Assembly: GCF_011089885.1 (NCBI RefSeq)
Contig: NZ_JAANBD010000015.1
Coordinates: forward strand, 186,001-250,000
Direction: 5' to 3'
Length of the DNA: 64,000 nucleotides
DNA from: Thioalkalivibrio sp. XN279
GTDB lineage: Bacteria > Pseudomonadota > Gammaproteobacteria > Steroidobacterales > XN24
Numbering within the stretch: position 1 is the stretch's first letter; the number at the start of each line of letters is the position of its first letter. A model generated the notes under the pieces. That model made no database searches. It saw only the letters and a list, made by a program, of their open reading frames with translations, and had not been told where the DNA came from. The translations under genes were made by a program, and so were the position numbers. Shown here one piece after another: positions 26,512 through 36,116 of the stretch.

Positions 26512-27704
26512 CGTTCCGCCGCGGCCTTGAACAGGCGGCGCGCCACCGCCATGCGGTGGACCTCGTCCGGGCCGTCGTAGATGCGCGCGGCGCGCTCCTC
26601 GCGATAGAAGAAAGCGAGGATGCGGTCGTCGGTGACGCCGAGCCCGCCGTGCGCCTGCAGGGCGCGATCCACCACCCGCTGCATCACGTTGGCGGTGTAG
26701 TACTTGATCATGGAGACCCGCTCGCGCGCGGCGCGGAAACCTTCCTGTTCGATGGTCCAGGCCGTCATGAGCACCAGCGCGCGCGCCGCCTCGATCTCGG
26801 CAGCCGACTCGGCAACCCAGTCCTGCACTGCGCCCATCTTGGCCAGCGGCAGCCCCGGCTTGATCTCGCGCTTGAGGGTGTGGCGCAGCATCTCGTCCAG
26901 CGCGCGGCGACAGATCCCGAGCCAGCGCATGCAGTGGTGGATGCGCCCGGGCCCGAGCCGCTCCTGCGCCATGGCGAAGCCGGCGCCGGCTTCGCCCAGC
27001 AGGTTCGTCGCCGGCACACGCACGTTTTCCAGGCGCACCTGGCCGTGGCTGAAGAAGCCGCGGCCGGGATGGCCCATCACCGGGATGTTGCGCACCAGCT
27101 GCACGCCGGGCCGCTCCATTTCCACCAGGATCATGCTGGCGCGCCGGTACTTGTCGGCCTCCGGGTCGGTCACGGCCATGCAGATACCGAACGCAGCCCC
27201 GTCGGCTGCAGTAGCGAACCACTTGTGGCCGTTGATGACGAACTCGTCGCCGTCGCGCACCGCCGTGGTGCCCATCTCGGTGGGATTGGAGCCGGCGAAC
27301 TCCGGCTCGGTCATGAGGAAACAGCTGCGCACCTCGCCCGCGGCGAGCGGCACGAGGAAGCGCTCGCGCTGCGCCGGCGTGCCGTGCGCCACCAGCAGTT
27401 CGGCGTTGCCCGCGTCCGGCGCCTGGCAGCCGAAGACGAGGTGGCCCAGCGGGCTACGCCCGAGCATCTCCGACAACAGGCCGAGCACCACCAGGCCCTC
27501 GCCGCTGCCGCCCTCGTGCGGGGACAGGTTGGGGGCCCACCAGCCGCGGGCCTTGACCTCCGCGCGGCATTCCGCCACGGCTGCATCCAGCGCTTCCCAC
27601 TGCCCCTCGAGCAGCAGCGACTCGAGCGGCTGCACGCGCTCGATGACGAATGCACGCACGGCCTCGAGACGGGCGGAGAGTTCCTGGGAGATGCTGAAGT
27701 CCAT
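26508..27704 (-). CDS. ACAD10/11-type acyl-CoA dehydrogenase
   Basis: A 398-residue acyl-CoA dehydrogenase with the FAD contacts CFLMTEPEFAGSNPTEMGTTA and RALQAHGGLGV. The C-terminus reads IYDGPDEVHRMAVARRLF: where classical enzymes have the catalytic Glu in YEGT-Q-I, this one has Asp in YDGPDEVH, the signature of the ACAD10/ACAD11/LvaC group. Those enzymes act on 4-phosphohydroxyacyl-CoA made by an APH kinase. The ATG at 27704 is separated by 5 bp from the histidine-phosphatase stop, and its stop overlaps the kinase start. Confidence 0.9.
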   Translation of the reverse strand: MDFSISQELSARLEAVRAFVIERVQPLESLLLEGQWEALDAAVAECRAEVKARGWWAPNLSPHEGGSGEGLVVLGLLSEMLGRSPLGHLVFGCQAPDAGNAELLVAHGTPAQRERFLVPLAAGEVRSCFLMTEPEFAGSNPTEMGTTAVRDGDEFVINGHKWFATAADGAAFGICMAVTDPEADKYRRASMILVEMERPGVQLVRNIPVMGHPGRGFFSHGQVRLENVRVPATNLLGEAGAGFAMAQERLGPGRIHHCMRWLGICRRALDEMLRHTLKREIKPGLPLAKMGAVQDWVAESAAEIEAARALVLMTAWTIEQEGFRAARERVSMIKYYTANVMQRVVDRALQAHGGLGVTDDRILAFFYREERAARIYDGPDEVHRMAVARRLFKAAAER

Positions 27705-27709
27705 GGCGA

Positions 27710-28429
27710 CTACCTGAAGGTGACGAGTTCGCGGCCGCCCGCGAGTTCGAGGTGGGCGACGTTGTTGAAGCCGAGCAGCAGCGCATCCTCGTGGCGCTGC
27801 GAGCGACCGTAGTAAAGCTGCGTGACGGAAGCATTGTAAATGCTCCAGTTCATCGACAGGGTGCGCTTGTTGGACAGCCCCAGCACGGCGCGCAGCGCGG
27901 CGGCGATGGCGCCGCCCGAGGTCACGATGCCGATGTGCGCCTTGGGGCCGTGCGCGGCCAGCGCGTCGCTGAGGCCCTGTCCCACGCCGCGGCAGAAGTC
28001 GCGCCAGTCTCCCAGCCCCTCCTGCTCGTGCGGCAGGTTGTCCATCCACGCCTTGAGCATGAAGCGGAAGGCGAACTCGAACAGCTTGGGATCCGACACC
28101 ACGTCCGCGCGCGTGATACCGCGCGGCTCGCCCACGCGCTCCATGAACAGCGGCAGGTAGGCGCGGATCACGGCGACGTGGTCGTATTCGTTGAACGCCT
28201 CGTGCACGGCGTCGGGCGGCGCGCGCTTGCCCAGCACCTCGAGGATGGCGGTGCCGGTGTCGCGCTGCCGGCGCATCGAGCCGCTGAGCAGCGCGTCCAG
28301 CGGCGTGCGGCTGCGCTGCAGGTGGCTGCCGAGCGCATTGGCCTGGCGGCGACCCAGCGCGGAGAGCTGGTCGTAGTCCTTTTTCCCAAAGGACGCCTGG
28401 CCGTGTCGAATCAGGTGGATAACCGCCAT
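27710..28429 (-). CDS. Histidine phosphatase (phosphoglycerate-mutase-like)
   Basis: A 239-residue protein starting MAVIHLIRHGQASFG, with the catalytic RHG motif at the N-terminus and a second catalytic His in GIVTSGGAIAAA-like context (SGG rather than the usual SHG). The fold removes phosphate from small molecules or proteins. It is the first gene of the minus-strand operon leading into the ACAD10/11-type dehydrogenase and the kinase, so it may act on a phosphorylated pathway intermediate or by-product. The replaced SHG histidine weakens the catalytic assignment. Confidence 0.8.
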   Translation of the reverse strand: MAVIHLIRHGQASFGKKDYDQLSALGRRQANALGSHLQRSRTPLDALLSGSMRRQRDTGTAILEVLGKRAPPDAVHEAFNEYDHVAVIRAYLPLFMERVGEPRGITRADVVSDPKLFEFAFRFMLKAWMDNLPHEQEGLGDWRDFCRGVGQGLSDALAAHGPKAHIGIVTSGGAIAAALRAVLGLSNKRTLSMNWSIYNASVTQLYYGRSQRHEDALLLGFNNVAHLELAGGRELVTFR

Positions 28430-28566
28430 GGATCGGGACAGTCTGCTTCGCTCCGGCGGGCGGGAAAGCCCCAAGCCCGATGTTCAGGTCAGTGCGCAAG
28501 GTCAACAATGCGCGCGGTCTCGTGCATTATGTGCCATTTGCCGGGCAGCGACACGAGCCGCAGGTC

Positions 28567-29388
28567 ATGAAAAGAGAAAGAATCGTCATCACCGGAGGCG
28601 GCAGCGGCCTCGGGCGCGCGCTGGCGCTGGAGTACGCGCGGGCAGGCTGGCGCGTCGCCGTGCTGGATCGCAATCGCGCCGCCGCCGAGAGCGTGGCTTC
28701 CGAGGTCGAGGCGGCGGGCGGGAAGTCGCTGGCGCTGGCCTGCGACGTCACCGACCCGGACGCGGTAGGCCATGCCGCCACCGCTATCGGGCGCGGCTGG
28801 CACGGCCTCGACGTGCTGGTGAACAACGCCGGCATCGCGGGATCGGGCACGGTGGCGGACACGCCCGCCGAAGACTGGCGCCGCATCATGGAGGTGAACT
28901 TCTTCGGCGTGGTCACCACCAGCCGCGCCTTCCTGCCGACCATGATCCGCGCCGGCTCCGGGCATGTGGTCAATATCGCCTCGGCGGCGGGCTTCGTCTC
29001 GGCGCCCGGCATGGCGGCCTACAATGCTTCCAAGGCGGCGGTCATCTCCCTTTCCGAGTCCATGCGCGTCGAGCTGTCCGCCCACCGCATCGGCGTCAGC
29101 GTCGCCTGCCCCTCCTTTTTCCGCACCAACCTGCTGGAGGAATTCAGCGGCAGCGAGGCGTCCCGGCAGTACGCGCTGAAGCTGATGGAGAAATCGCCCA
29201 TCAGCGCGGACGACGTGGCACGCTTCATCCGCCGCGGCGTGCGCAAGAAGGAGTTCATGCTGGTCCCGCATGCCGAAGCGCGGCGCATACTGCTGCTGAA
29301 GCGCTACGCGCCGGACCTGTTCTTCACTGCCGTGCGCAAGGGCGCGGCGAAATTCCTCGAGGCCCAGGCAAAGAGCAAGCGCACATGA
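28567..29388 (+). CDS. SDR family oxidoreductase
   Basis: A 273-residue short-chain dehydrogenase: ITGGGSGLGRALA cofactor motif, NNAGIAGSG, catalytic Ser in NIASAAG and YNASK. The C-terminal 45 residues (RRILLLKRYAPDLFFTAVRKGAAKF) are basic and amphipathic, suggesting membrane contact. It diverges from the histidine-phosphatase operon with a 137-bp gap. Its stop overlaps the next ATG by 4 bp. ATG 28567 gives the normal SDR start; the ribosome site is weak. Confidence 0.85.
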   Translation: MKRERIVITGGGSGLGRALALEYARAGWRVAVLDRNRAAAESVASEVEAAGGKSLALACDVTDPDAVGHAATAIGRGWHGLDVLVNNAGIAGSGTVADTPAEDWRRIMEVNFFGVVTTSRAFLPTMIRAGSGHVVNIASAAGFVSAPGMAAYNASKAAVISLSESMRVELSAHRIGVSVACPSFFRTNLLEEFSGSEASRQYALKLMEKSPISADDVARFIRRGVRKKEFMLVPHAEARRILLLKRYAPDLFFTAVRKGAAKFLEAQAKSKRT

Positions 29389-30455
29389 ACAAGCCATGGA
29401 TGATCTACGGCGCCAACGGATACACCGGCGAGCTGATCGCGCGCGAGGCGGTGCGGCGCGGGCACGCGCCGCTGCTGGCCGGGCGCAACGAAGAGAAAGT
29501 CGCGGCCCTGGCCGGCGAGCTGGGGCTCGAGCACCGCTGTTTCGCGCTCGAGGCGCCGGGCGCGGTGGATCGCGGGCTCGCGGGCATGGCCCTGGTCATC
29601 CATTGTGCCGGTCCGTTCTCCGCCACCGCGCGGCCCATGATGGACGGCTGCATCCGCAACGGCGTGCATTACCTCGACATCACCGGCGAGATCGCCGTCT
29701 TCGAGCTGGCGCACCAGCTGCATGAGCGCGCCCGCCAGGCCGGCGTGTTGCTGTGTCCGGGCGTGGGCTTCGACGTGGTCCCCACGGACTGTCTCGCCGC
29801 CACCCTCAAGGAGGCCCTGCCCGGCGCGCGACGCCTCGCGCTGGGCTTCGATTCCCGCGGCGGCATGAGCCCCGGCACGGCGCGGACTTCGGTCGAGGGC
29901 CTGGCCCAGGGCGGCCGCATCCGGCGCGAAGGCAAGCTCGTGCCGGTGCCGCTGGCGTGGCGCACGCGCCGCATCGATTTCGGCGACGGCGAGAAGCTCG
30001 CCATGACCATTCCCTGGGGCGACATCGCCACGGCCTGGTATTCCACCGGCATACCGGACATCGAGGTCTACCTGCCGGCACCGCCGAAGCTGGTCGCGCG
30101 GCTGCGGCGGTTGAACTGGATCCGGCCGCTGCTCGGCCTGGGCTTCGTGCAGGCTTGGCTCAAGGGCAAAGTCGACCGCAGCGTGCGCGGGCCTGACGCC
30201 GACAAGCGCGCCCGCACCCCGACTTCCGTCTGGGGCGAGGTGACGGACGGCCAGGGCCGGGTGGTCAGCGGGCGCGTCCGCGTGGCCAACGGCTACGACG
30301 TCACCGTGCACGCTTCTCTGGGCATCGCGGAGCGCGTCCTGGAGATGCGCCGGGTGGTCGGCCACCTGACGCCCGCGCAACTCGTCGGCAAGGATTTCGT
30401 CGAGCAGTTGCCCGGTTCCACGCCGATCCAGGTCGAGGGCCAGGGTGACGACTGA
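29385..30455 (+). CDS. Saccharopine-dehydrogenase-like oxidoreductase
   Basis: A 356-residue protein with the Rossmann start WMIYGANGYTGELIAREAVRRG and LVIHCAGPFS, DITGEI, LCPGVGFDVVPTDCLA, features of the saccharopine dehydrogenase NADP-binding family that includes trans-acting enoyl reductases. Substrate unknown. It overlaps the SDR upstream (ATGA) and the YheT-like hydrolase downstream by 11 bp, so it lies in the middle of a four-gene operon likely concerned with lipid or ketone metabolism. Confidence 0.82.
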   Translation: MNKPWMIYGANGYTGELIAREAVRRGHAPLLAGRNEEKVAALAGELGLEHRCFALEAPGAVDRGLAGMALVIHCAGPFSATARPMMDGCIRNGVHYLDITGEIAVFELAHQLHERARQAGVLLCPGVGFDVVPTDCLAATLKEALPGARRLALGFDSRGGMSPGTARTSVEGLAQGGRIRREGKLVPVPLAWRTRRIDFGDGEKLAMTIPWGDIATAWYSTGIPDIEVYLPAPPKLVARLRRLNWIRPLLGLGFVQAWLKGKVDRSVRGPDADKRARTPTSVWGEVTDGQGRVVSGRVRVANGYDVTVHASLGIAERVLEMRRVVGHLTPAQLVGKDFVEQLPGSTPIQVEGQGDD

Positions 30456-31446
30456 GGCGACGCGGGATTTCGCGCCGACCGGGCTGATCGCCAATCCCCA
30501 CGTCCAGTCCATCCTGGTCAGCTCGCCCCTGCGCCGCGTGCTGCTGCGCCGGCGCGCTGCACCCGTGCTGGCCGCGAGCCGTAACCTGCTGCTGGATTGC
30601 GGGGAGGGCGTGCGCCTGCATGCCTGGCATGCGCCGCAACCCGGCGCCGGCGCACGCGGCATCGCGATCCTGATCCACGGCTGGGAGGGCGCGGGCGACT
30701 CCTCCTACCTGTTGTCTGCGTCCATGAGCATGTACGCCGCAGGTTGGGACGTGGTGCGCCTGCACCTGCGCGATCATGGCCCGAGCCATCACCTCAACGA
30801 AGACCTGTTCCACTCCAACCGCATCCGCGAGGTCGTGGGCGGCGTCGCCCGCCTCGCCGAGCTGTTTCCGCAGCGGCCGTTCTGCCTCGGCGGCTTCTCG
30901 CTCGGCGGCAACTTCGCGCTGCGTGTCGCTGCGCGCGCACAGGCCGCCGGCATTCCGCTGGACCGGGTCATGGTCGTGTGCCCGGTGCTCGATCCTGCCA
31001 GCACGCTCGACGCCATGGAGCGTGGGCCGCGTGTGTATGAACGTTACTTCATGATGAAGTGGCGTCGCTCCCTGCGCATCAAAGCGAAACTGTTTCCACA
31101 GCGCTACGACTTCGGCGACCTGAAGCGTTTCCGTGGCCTGCGCGACATGACCGACGATTTCGTGTGCGACTACAGCGAGTACCCAGACCTGGCGAGCTAC
31201 CTCGCGGGTTATGCTGTCACCGGCGACGCCCTCGCCGGCATCACGGCGCCGACCCTGCTGGTCGCGGCGCACGATGACCCGGTGATCCCGGCACGCGACC
31301 TGCCGCGCTTGGCACGGCCCGAGCCGTTGCAAATCATTGCCACCACCCGCGGCGGACACTGCGGCTTCCTGCCGTCCGCCTTCGGGCACAGCTGGATCGA
31401 CGGCCTGATGCGCGAATGGTTCGGCGCGGCGGCCGCAGGCGCATGA
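30445..31446 (+). CDS. YheT-like alpha/beta hydrolase
   Basis: A 333-residue hydrolase of the YheT/ABHD1-3 family: HLNEDLFHSNR, the nucleophile elbow GGFSLGGNFALR (GFSLGG), the Asp in AAHDDPVIP and catalytic His in TRGGHCGFL. The family contains lipases and esterases of poorly known substrates. It starts at GTG 30445, overlapping the preceding gene, and ends overlapping the next small membrane gene by 4 bp. Confidence 0.87.
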   Translation: MTTEATRDFAPTGLIANPHVQSILVSSPLRRVLLRRRAAPVLAASRNLLLDCGEGVRLHAWHAPQPGAGARGIAILIHGWEGAGDSSYLLSASMSMYAAGWDVVRLHLRDHGPSHHLNEDLFHSNRIREVVGGVARLAELFPQRPFCLGGFSLGGNFALRVAARAQAAGIPLDRVMVVCPVLDPASTLDAMERGPRVYERYFMMKWRRSLRIKAKLFPQRYDFGDLKRFRGLRDMTDDFVCDYSEYPDLASYLAGYAVTGDALAGITAPTLLVAAHDDPVIPARDLPRLARPEPLQIIATTRGGHCGFLPSAFGHSWIDGLMREWFGAAAAGA

Positions 31447-31790
31447 TCCGCATCGCTCCGCTGCCGCTGGCGATCATCATGCTGGCCTCGATCTTCGCCG
31501 CGCGCGCCGCGCTGCGCCTGGCGCAAGCGGAGTTCTACGTGCTGCATTTCGCGGTGCTGGGCTGGCCGGCCTGGGCGGTCTGGGCCGTCTCCATTGCCGA
31601 GCTGGCCGGGGCGTTGCTGCTGTTGCAGCGGGCGACCTTCCCGGCCGGCGCCATCCTGCTCGGGCTGGTGGCGGGCAGCTTCACGTTCGCCTACCTGCAG
31701 GCCGGCGCGCCGGTGGAGGCGCTCGGCCCGGGAGGCCTGCTGTTGGCGCTGGGCGGGATCGCCTTTCTCCGGCGGCTGCCCCGACACTGA
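31443..31790 (+). CDS. Small four-helix membrane protein (DoxX-like)
   Basis: A 115-residue membrane protein with four hydrophobic stretches (APLPLAIIMLASIFAARAAL, VLGWPAWAVWAVSIAELAGALLLL, AGAILLGLVAGSFTFAYL, GLLLALGGIAFLRRL). The helix pattern recalls DoxX-like small membrane proteins, but no key residues were identified. It overlaps the hydrolase gene. Its TGA stop at 31788-31790 is where the second copy of the two-hairpin element starts. Confidence 0.68.
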   Translation: MIRIAPLPLAIIMLASIFAARAALRLAQAEFYVLHFAVLGWPAWAVWAVSIAELAGALLLLQRATFPAGAILLGLVAGSFTFAYLQAGAPVEALGPGGLLLALGGIAFLRRLPRH

Positions 31791-31797
31791 CCTGCCC

Positions 31798-31873
31798 GCG
31801 GCCGTGGCATTGCATGGTCCTTCTCGCTTGGAAGTCTTATGCCGCTCGAAGGACCATGCAATACCCCGGCCGC
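31798..31873 (-). repeat. Hairpin B of element copy 2
   Basis: Arms 31798-31823 and 31848-31873 (26 bases each) pair with two mismatches around a 24-base loop identical to the loop of hairpin B in copy 1. Total 76 bases. On the plus strand the loop reads TTGGAAGTCTTATGCCGCTC. Confidence 0.9.
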
Positions 31874-32099
31874 TGCTGTGGAGATGCCCCCGACGCTCCT
31901 GGCGCAAGGTTGCACCGGATGGCGATGTCAGCGGGCTGACCCCGTGGTTGCGGCGGCAAGCCGCGCCAATCCCGGTGAGCGAGGACGGCGACCCGAGCCA
32001 GACGTGGTCGCGATTGTCCCGGGCCAGTTACCGAACCATCCCGTATCCGGCAGCGACCTGGTCGAAGTGCGTCCGGGCCTGTCCGCTGTAACCGTCGCA

Positions 32100-32173
32100 G
32101 CGGCAGGGCATGACAGGGTCCAGCTCGCTTGGAAGTCTTATGCCGCTCACAGGACCCTGTCATGCCCTGCCGC
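32100..32173 (-). repeat. Hairpin A of element copy 2
   Basis: A perfect 22-bp stem (32100-32121 with 32152-32173) encloses three loosely matched bases per side and then the same 24-base loop (32125-32148). In element orientation this loop is inverted relative to hairpin A of copy 1. Stem bases that differ from copy 1 (for example GACAGGGTCC against GACCGGGTCC) are compensated on the other arm. Confidence 0.9.
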
Positions 32174-32212
32174 GGCCAGGTCTTACAGCCAACACGGCCC
32201 GGAAGCACGCGG

Positions 32213-34030
<1,818 letters not shown>

Positions 34031-34042
34031 GTGGGCGGCGGA

Positions 34043-34792
34043 TTATACGGCTTCGTGCGCCAGGGCGGCGGCCAGCGCGCGGTAGCGCATGGTCTCGAGC
34101 CAGCGCGCGCCGCGGGCCATGAGCGTCCGGGCGGTGGGTGCGTCCTCGATCTCGTACAGCACCCACGCCCACGGGCCCACGGGCAGGGGGCCCGGCGGCA
34201 GGCGCTGGTGACGGCAGAACAGCCATGCGGCCTCGATGCCCTGTGCGCGGGCGGCGATCTCCGCGTCGAAGCCGCGCACTACCCAGCCCAGTTCGCGCAG
34301 TCCGCTCGCATGGGCGAGGGCGAGCACCTCGTAGTCGTCGGAAATCAGCCGCCATCGCCCCGCCGCAGGGGCCAGTGCCTCCAGGCTGGCGGCCAGCACC
34401 TGTTTCCTGCCGAATCGCTCCAGGCTTTCGATTTTCAGCTCGACGAAGGCGTGCACGCCGGGATGGCCGCTCAGCCACGCGGCGAACTCGGCCAGGCGCG
34501 GGATGCGGACATCGGGGAATTGCGCGCCGAATCGGTCCGGCTCGCCGACCGGGATTTCGTCGAGTGTCGCGGCGTCCAGGTCGAATATCGCCTCCGCGCG
34601 CCCGGCCACGCGCTGCAGGTCGGCGTCATGCAGCAGGACGGGCACGCCGCCGGCGCACAATTGCACGTCCACCTCGACCCAGCGCGCGCCGGCATCGACG
34701 GCGTCCTGCAGCGCGGGCAGCGTGTTCTCGGGCCGCTCGGCCGCGTGGCCGCGGTGGGCCACGAGAACCGGCGCTGGCGGGGTTGTTGGCAT
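34043..34792 (-). CDS. Glycerophosphodiester phosphodiesterase
   Basis: A 249-residue GDPD: LVAHRGHAAERPENTLPAL (catalytic His/Arg and Glu), VEVDVQLCAGGVPVLLHD (metal Glu/Asp and His) and FVELKIES are all present. It hydrolyses glycerophosphodiesters from phospholipid turnover to glycerol-3-phosphate and an alcohol. No signal peptide, so cytoplasmic, like UgpQ. It precedes the ABC exporter gene by 12 bp on the minus strand, suggesting one transcript. Confidence 0.92.
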   Translation of the reverse strand: MPTTPPAPVLVAHRGHAAERPENTLPALQDAVDAGARWVEVDVQLCAGGVPVLLHDADLQRVAGRAEAIFDLDAATLDEIPVGEPDRFGAQFPDVRIPRLAEFAAWLSGHPGVHAFVELKIESLERFGRKQVLAASLEALAPAAGRWRLISDDYEVLALAHASGLRELGWVVRGFDAEIAARAQGIEAAWLFCRHQRLPPGPLPVGPWAWVLYEIEDAPTARTLMARGARWLETMRYRALAAALAHEAV

Positions 34793-34808
34793 GGGCGGTA
34801 CCGCGCAA

Positions 34809-35480
34809 TTACCAGGGGAGTTCCTGGCCCTTCGCGTGCCAGAAGCTGCCGGTGTTGGCGAGGCTGAGTTCGTCCATGCGCGCGATCAGCCCGGCGGCCG
34901 CTTCTTCCGGCTCCACGTCGCCGCCGCCGCCCACCATCTCCGTGCGCACGTAGCCCGGATGCAGCAGCGCCACGGCGATGCCGCGCTCTTTCAGGTCCAT
35001 GGCCAGCGAGCGGCCGGCGGCGTTCACGGCCGCCTTGCTCATGCGGTAACCGTAGTAGCCGCCGGAGTCGTTGTCGCCCATCGAGCCCATGCGGCTGGTG
35101 ACGATGCCGACGCGCGAGCCTGACTGCAGGTTGCCCAGCAAGGCCTGGGTCACCAGCAGGGGCCCGACGGAATTGACCCGGAACTGCAGGTAGACGTCCT
35201 CGAGCGCCTCGTCCTGCAGGCCGCCGAGCGTGTCGCGCCTGAGCACCCCGGCGTTGTTGATCACCCAGTCGAGCGGCTGGCCCTCGAGCTCGCGTGCCAG
35301 TCCCCGGATCGACTCGGCATCGCCCACGTCGACACCCGCGATGATGCGCACGCCGAGCGCCTCGAGGGCCGCCGAAGGCTTGCGGCATGCGGCAATGACC
35401 TGGTCGCCGCGCGCGGCGAGACGCTTGCACAGCGCGAGACCGATACCGCGGTTGGCGCCCGTGACGAGACATACAGACAT
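34809..35480 (-). CDS. SDR family oxidoreductase
   Basis: A 223-residue compact SDR: VTGANRGIGLALC, NNAGVL, catalytic Ser in VTSRMGSM and YGYRMSK (Tyr-X3-Lys). It resembles carbonyl-reductase-like SDRs that lack the C-terminal substrate loop. ATG 35480 has a GGAGG site 6 bases upstream. It is the first gene of the minus-strand run into GDPD and the ABC exporter. Confidence 0.85.
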   Translation of the reverse strand: MSVCLVTGANRGIGLALCKRLAARGDQVIAACRKPSAALEALGVRIIAGVDVGDAESIRGLARELEGQPLDWVINNAGVLRRDTLGGLQDEALEDVYLQFRVNSVGPLLVTQALLGNLQSGSRVGIVTSRMGSMGDNDSGGYYGYRMSKAAVNAAGRSLAMDLKERGIAVALLHPGYVRTEMVGGGGDVEPEEAAAGLIARMDELSLANTGSFWHAKGQELPW

Positions 35481-35556
35481 GGTGTCCTCCTCTAACTCCG
35501 TTGCTGGCTTGCCCGCAAGTATAGGCAGCCGGCGGCGGGGCCGATAAAGTAACAGC

Positions 35557-36081
35557 ATGCCGTTAGTGCGCGTCCTGCTGCTGGTCTCCTGTCTCGGCCT
35601 CGCTGCCTGCGCCGCCACCCCTGCGCCGCAGGGCCTCGCGATGCCCGCGCCGCACGAGGCCCGCGCCGCCAGCCTGCTGGCCGGCTACCTGCTGGGGCGC
35701 GGCTGGACGGTGGCGCTGGCCGAGGACCGGGTGGTGGTCGCAGCGCGCGGTCCGGAACGGCTGGAGCTGGAACCGCTGCTGGACGCCACGGGTCTCGACC
35801 GGATCATCGTCTGGCGCAGCTGGCCGGCCGTGCCGGGAGCCGATCCGGCCGCGCTCGAGGCGCTGGCGCTGGAGCTGAACGCCAACCTGAATGTCGGCCA
35901 GTTCCAGGCCGGGGCGGGCGAGCTCCGCTTCCAGTCTTCCCTGCCTTTCCTCGATGCCCTCGAGCCGCGGCTGCTGGACGCTTACCTGGAGCACACGGGC
36001 CGGGTCAGGCTGGCCGTGCTGCGGGTCCAGGGCGAGCGCCAATTGCTGGTGCCGGTTGAGGGTGACTCCTCCGGCCGTTAA
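35557..36081 (+). CDS. Small lipoprotein, possibly YbjN-like
   Basis: A 174-residue protein with a signal sequence and lipobox LAAC (Cys about 18). The rest (ALELNANLNVGQFQAGAGELRFQSSLPFLDALEPRLLDAYLEH) looks like one alpha/beta domain with a YbjN-like flavour, but the match is only by pattern. Start ATG 35557. It is divergent from the SDR gene and precedes the DUF2505 gene by 35 bp. Confidence 0.65.
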   Translation: MPLVRVLLLVSCLGLAACAATPAPQGLAMPAPHEARAASLLAGYLLGRGWTVALAEDRVVVAARGPERLELEPLLDATGLDRIIVWRSWPAVPGADPAALEALALELNANLNVGQFQAGAGELRFQSSLPFLDALEPRLLDAYLEHTGRVRLAVLRVQGERQLLVPVEGDSSGR

Positions 36082-36116
36082 TCTGGCCTGGCTGCACGAT
36101 CTTCCCGGAGCCCCGT

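Larger units (their letters stand above)
31790..32182 (-). repeat. Two-hairpin dispersed element, copy 2
   Basis: The same non-coding element as at 20128-20523, in reverse orientation, filling most of the 422-bp gap between two convergent genes. In element order, hairpin A is at 32100-32173 and hairpin B at 31798-31873. Ends read ACCTGCCCGCGGCC on the plus strand at the left and ACCTGGCCGCGGCA on the minus strand at the right. The B-side 147 bp (31790-31936) differs from copy 1 at about four positions; the middle and A side are more diverged. The left end shares the T-G-A of the preceding stop codon. No clear target duplication is visible. Confidence 0.85.
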
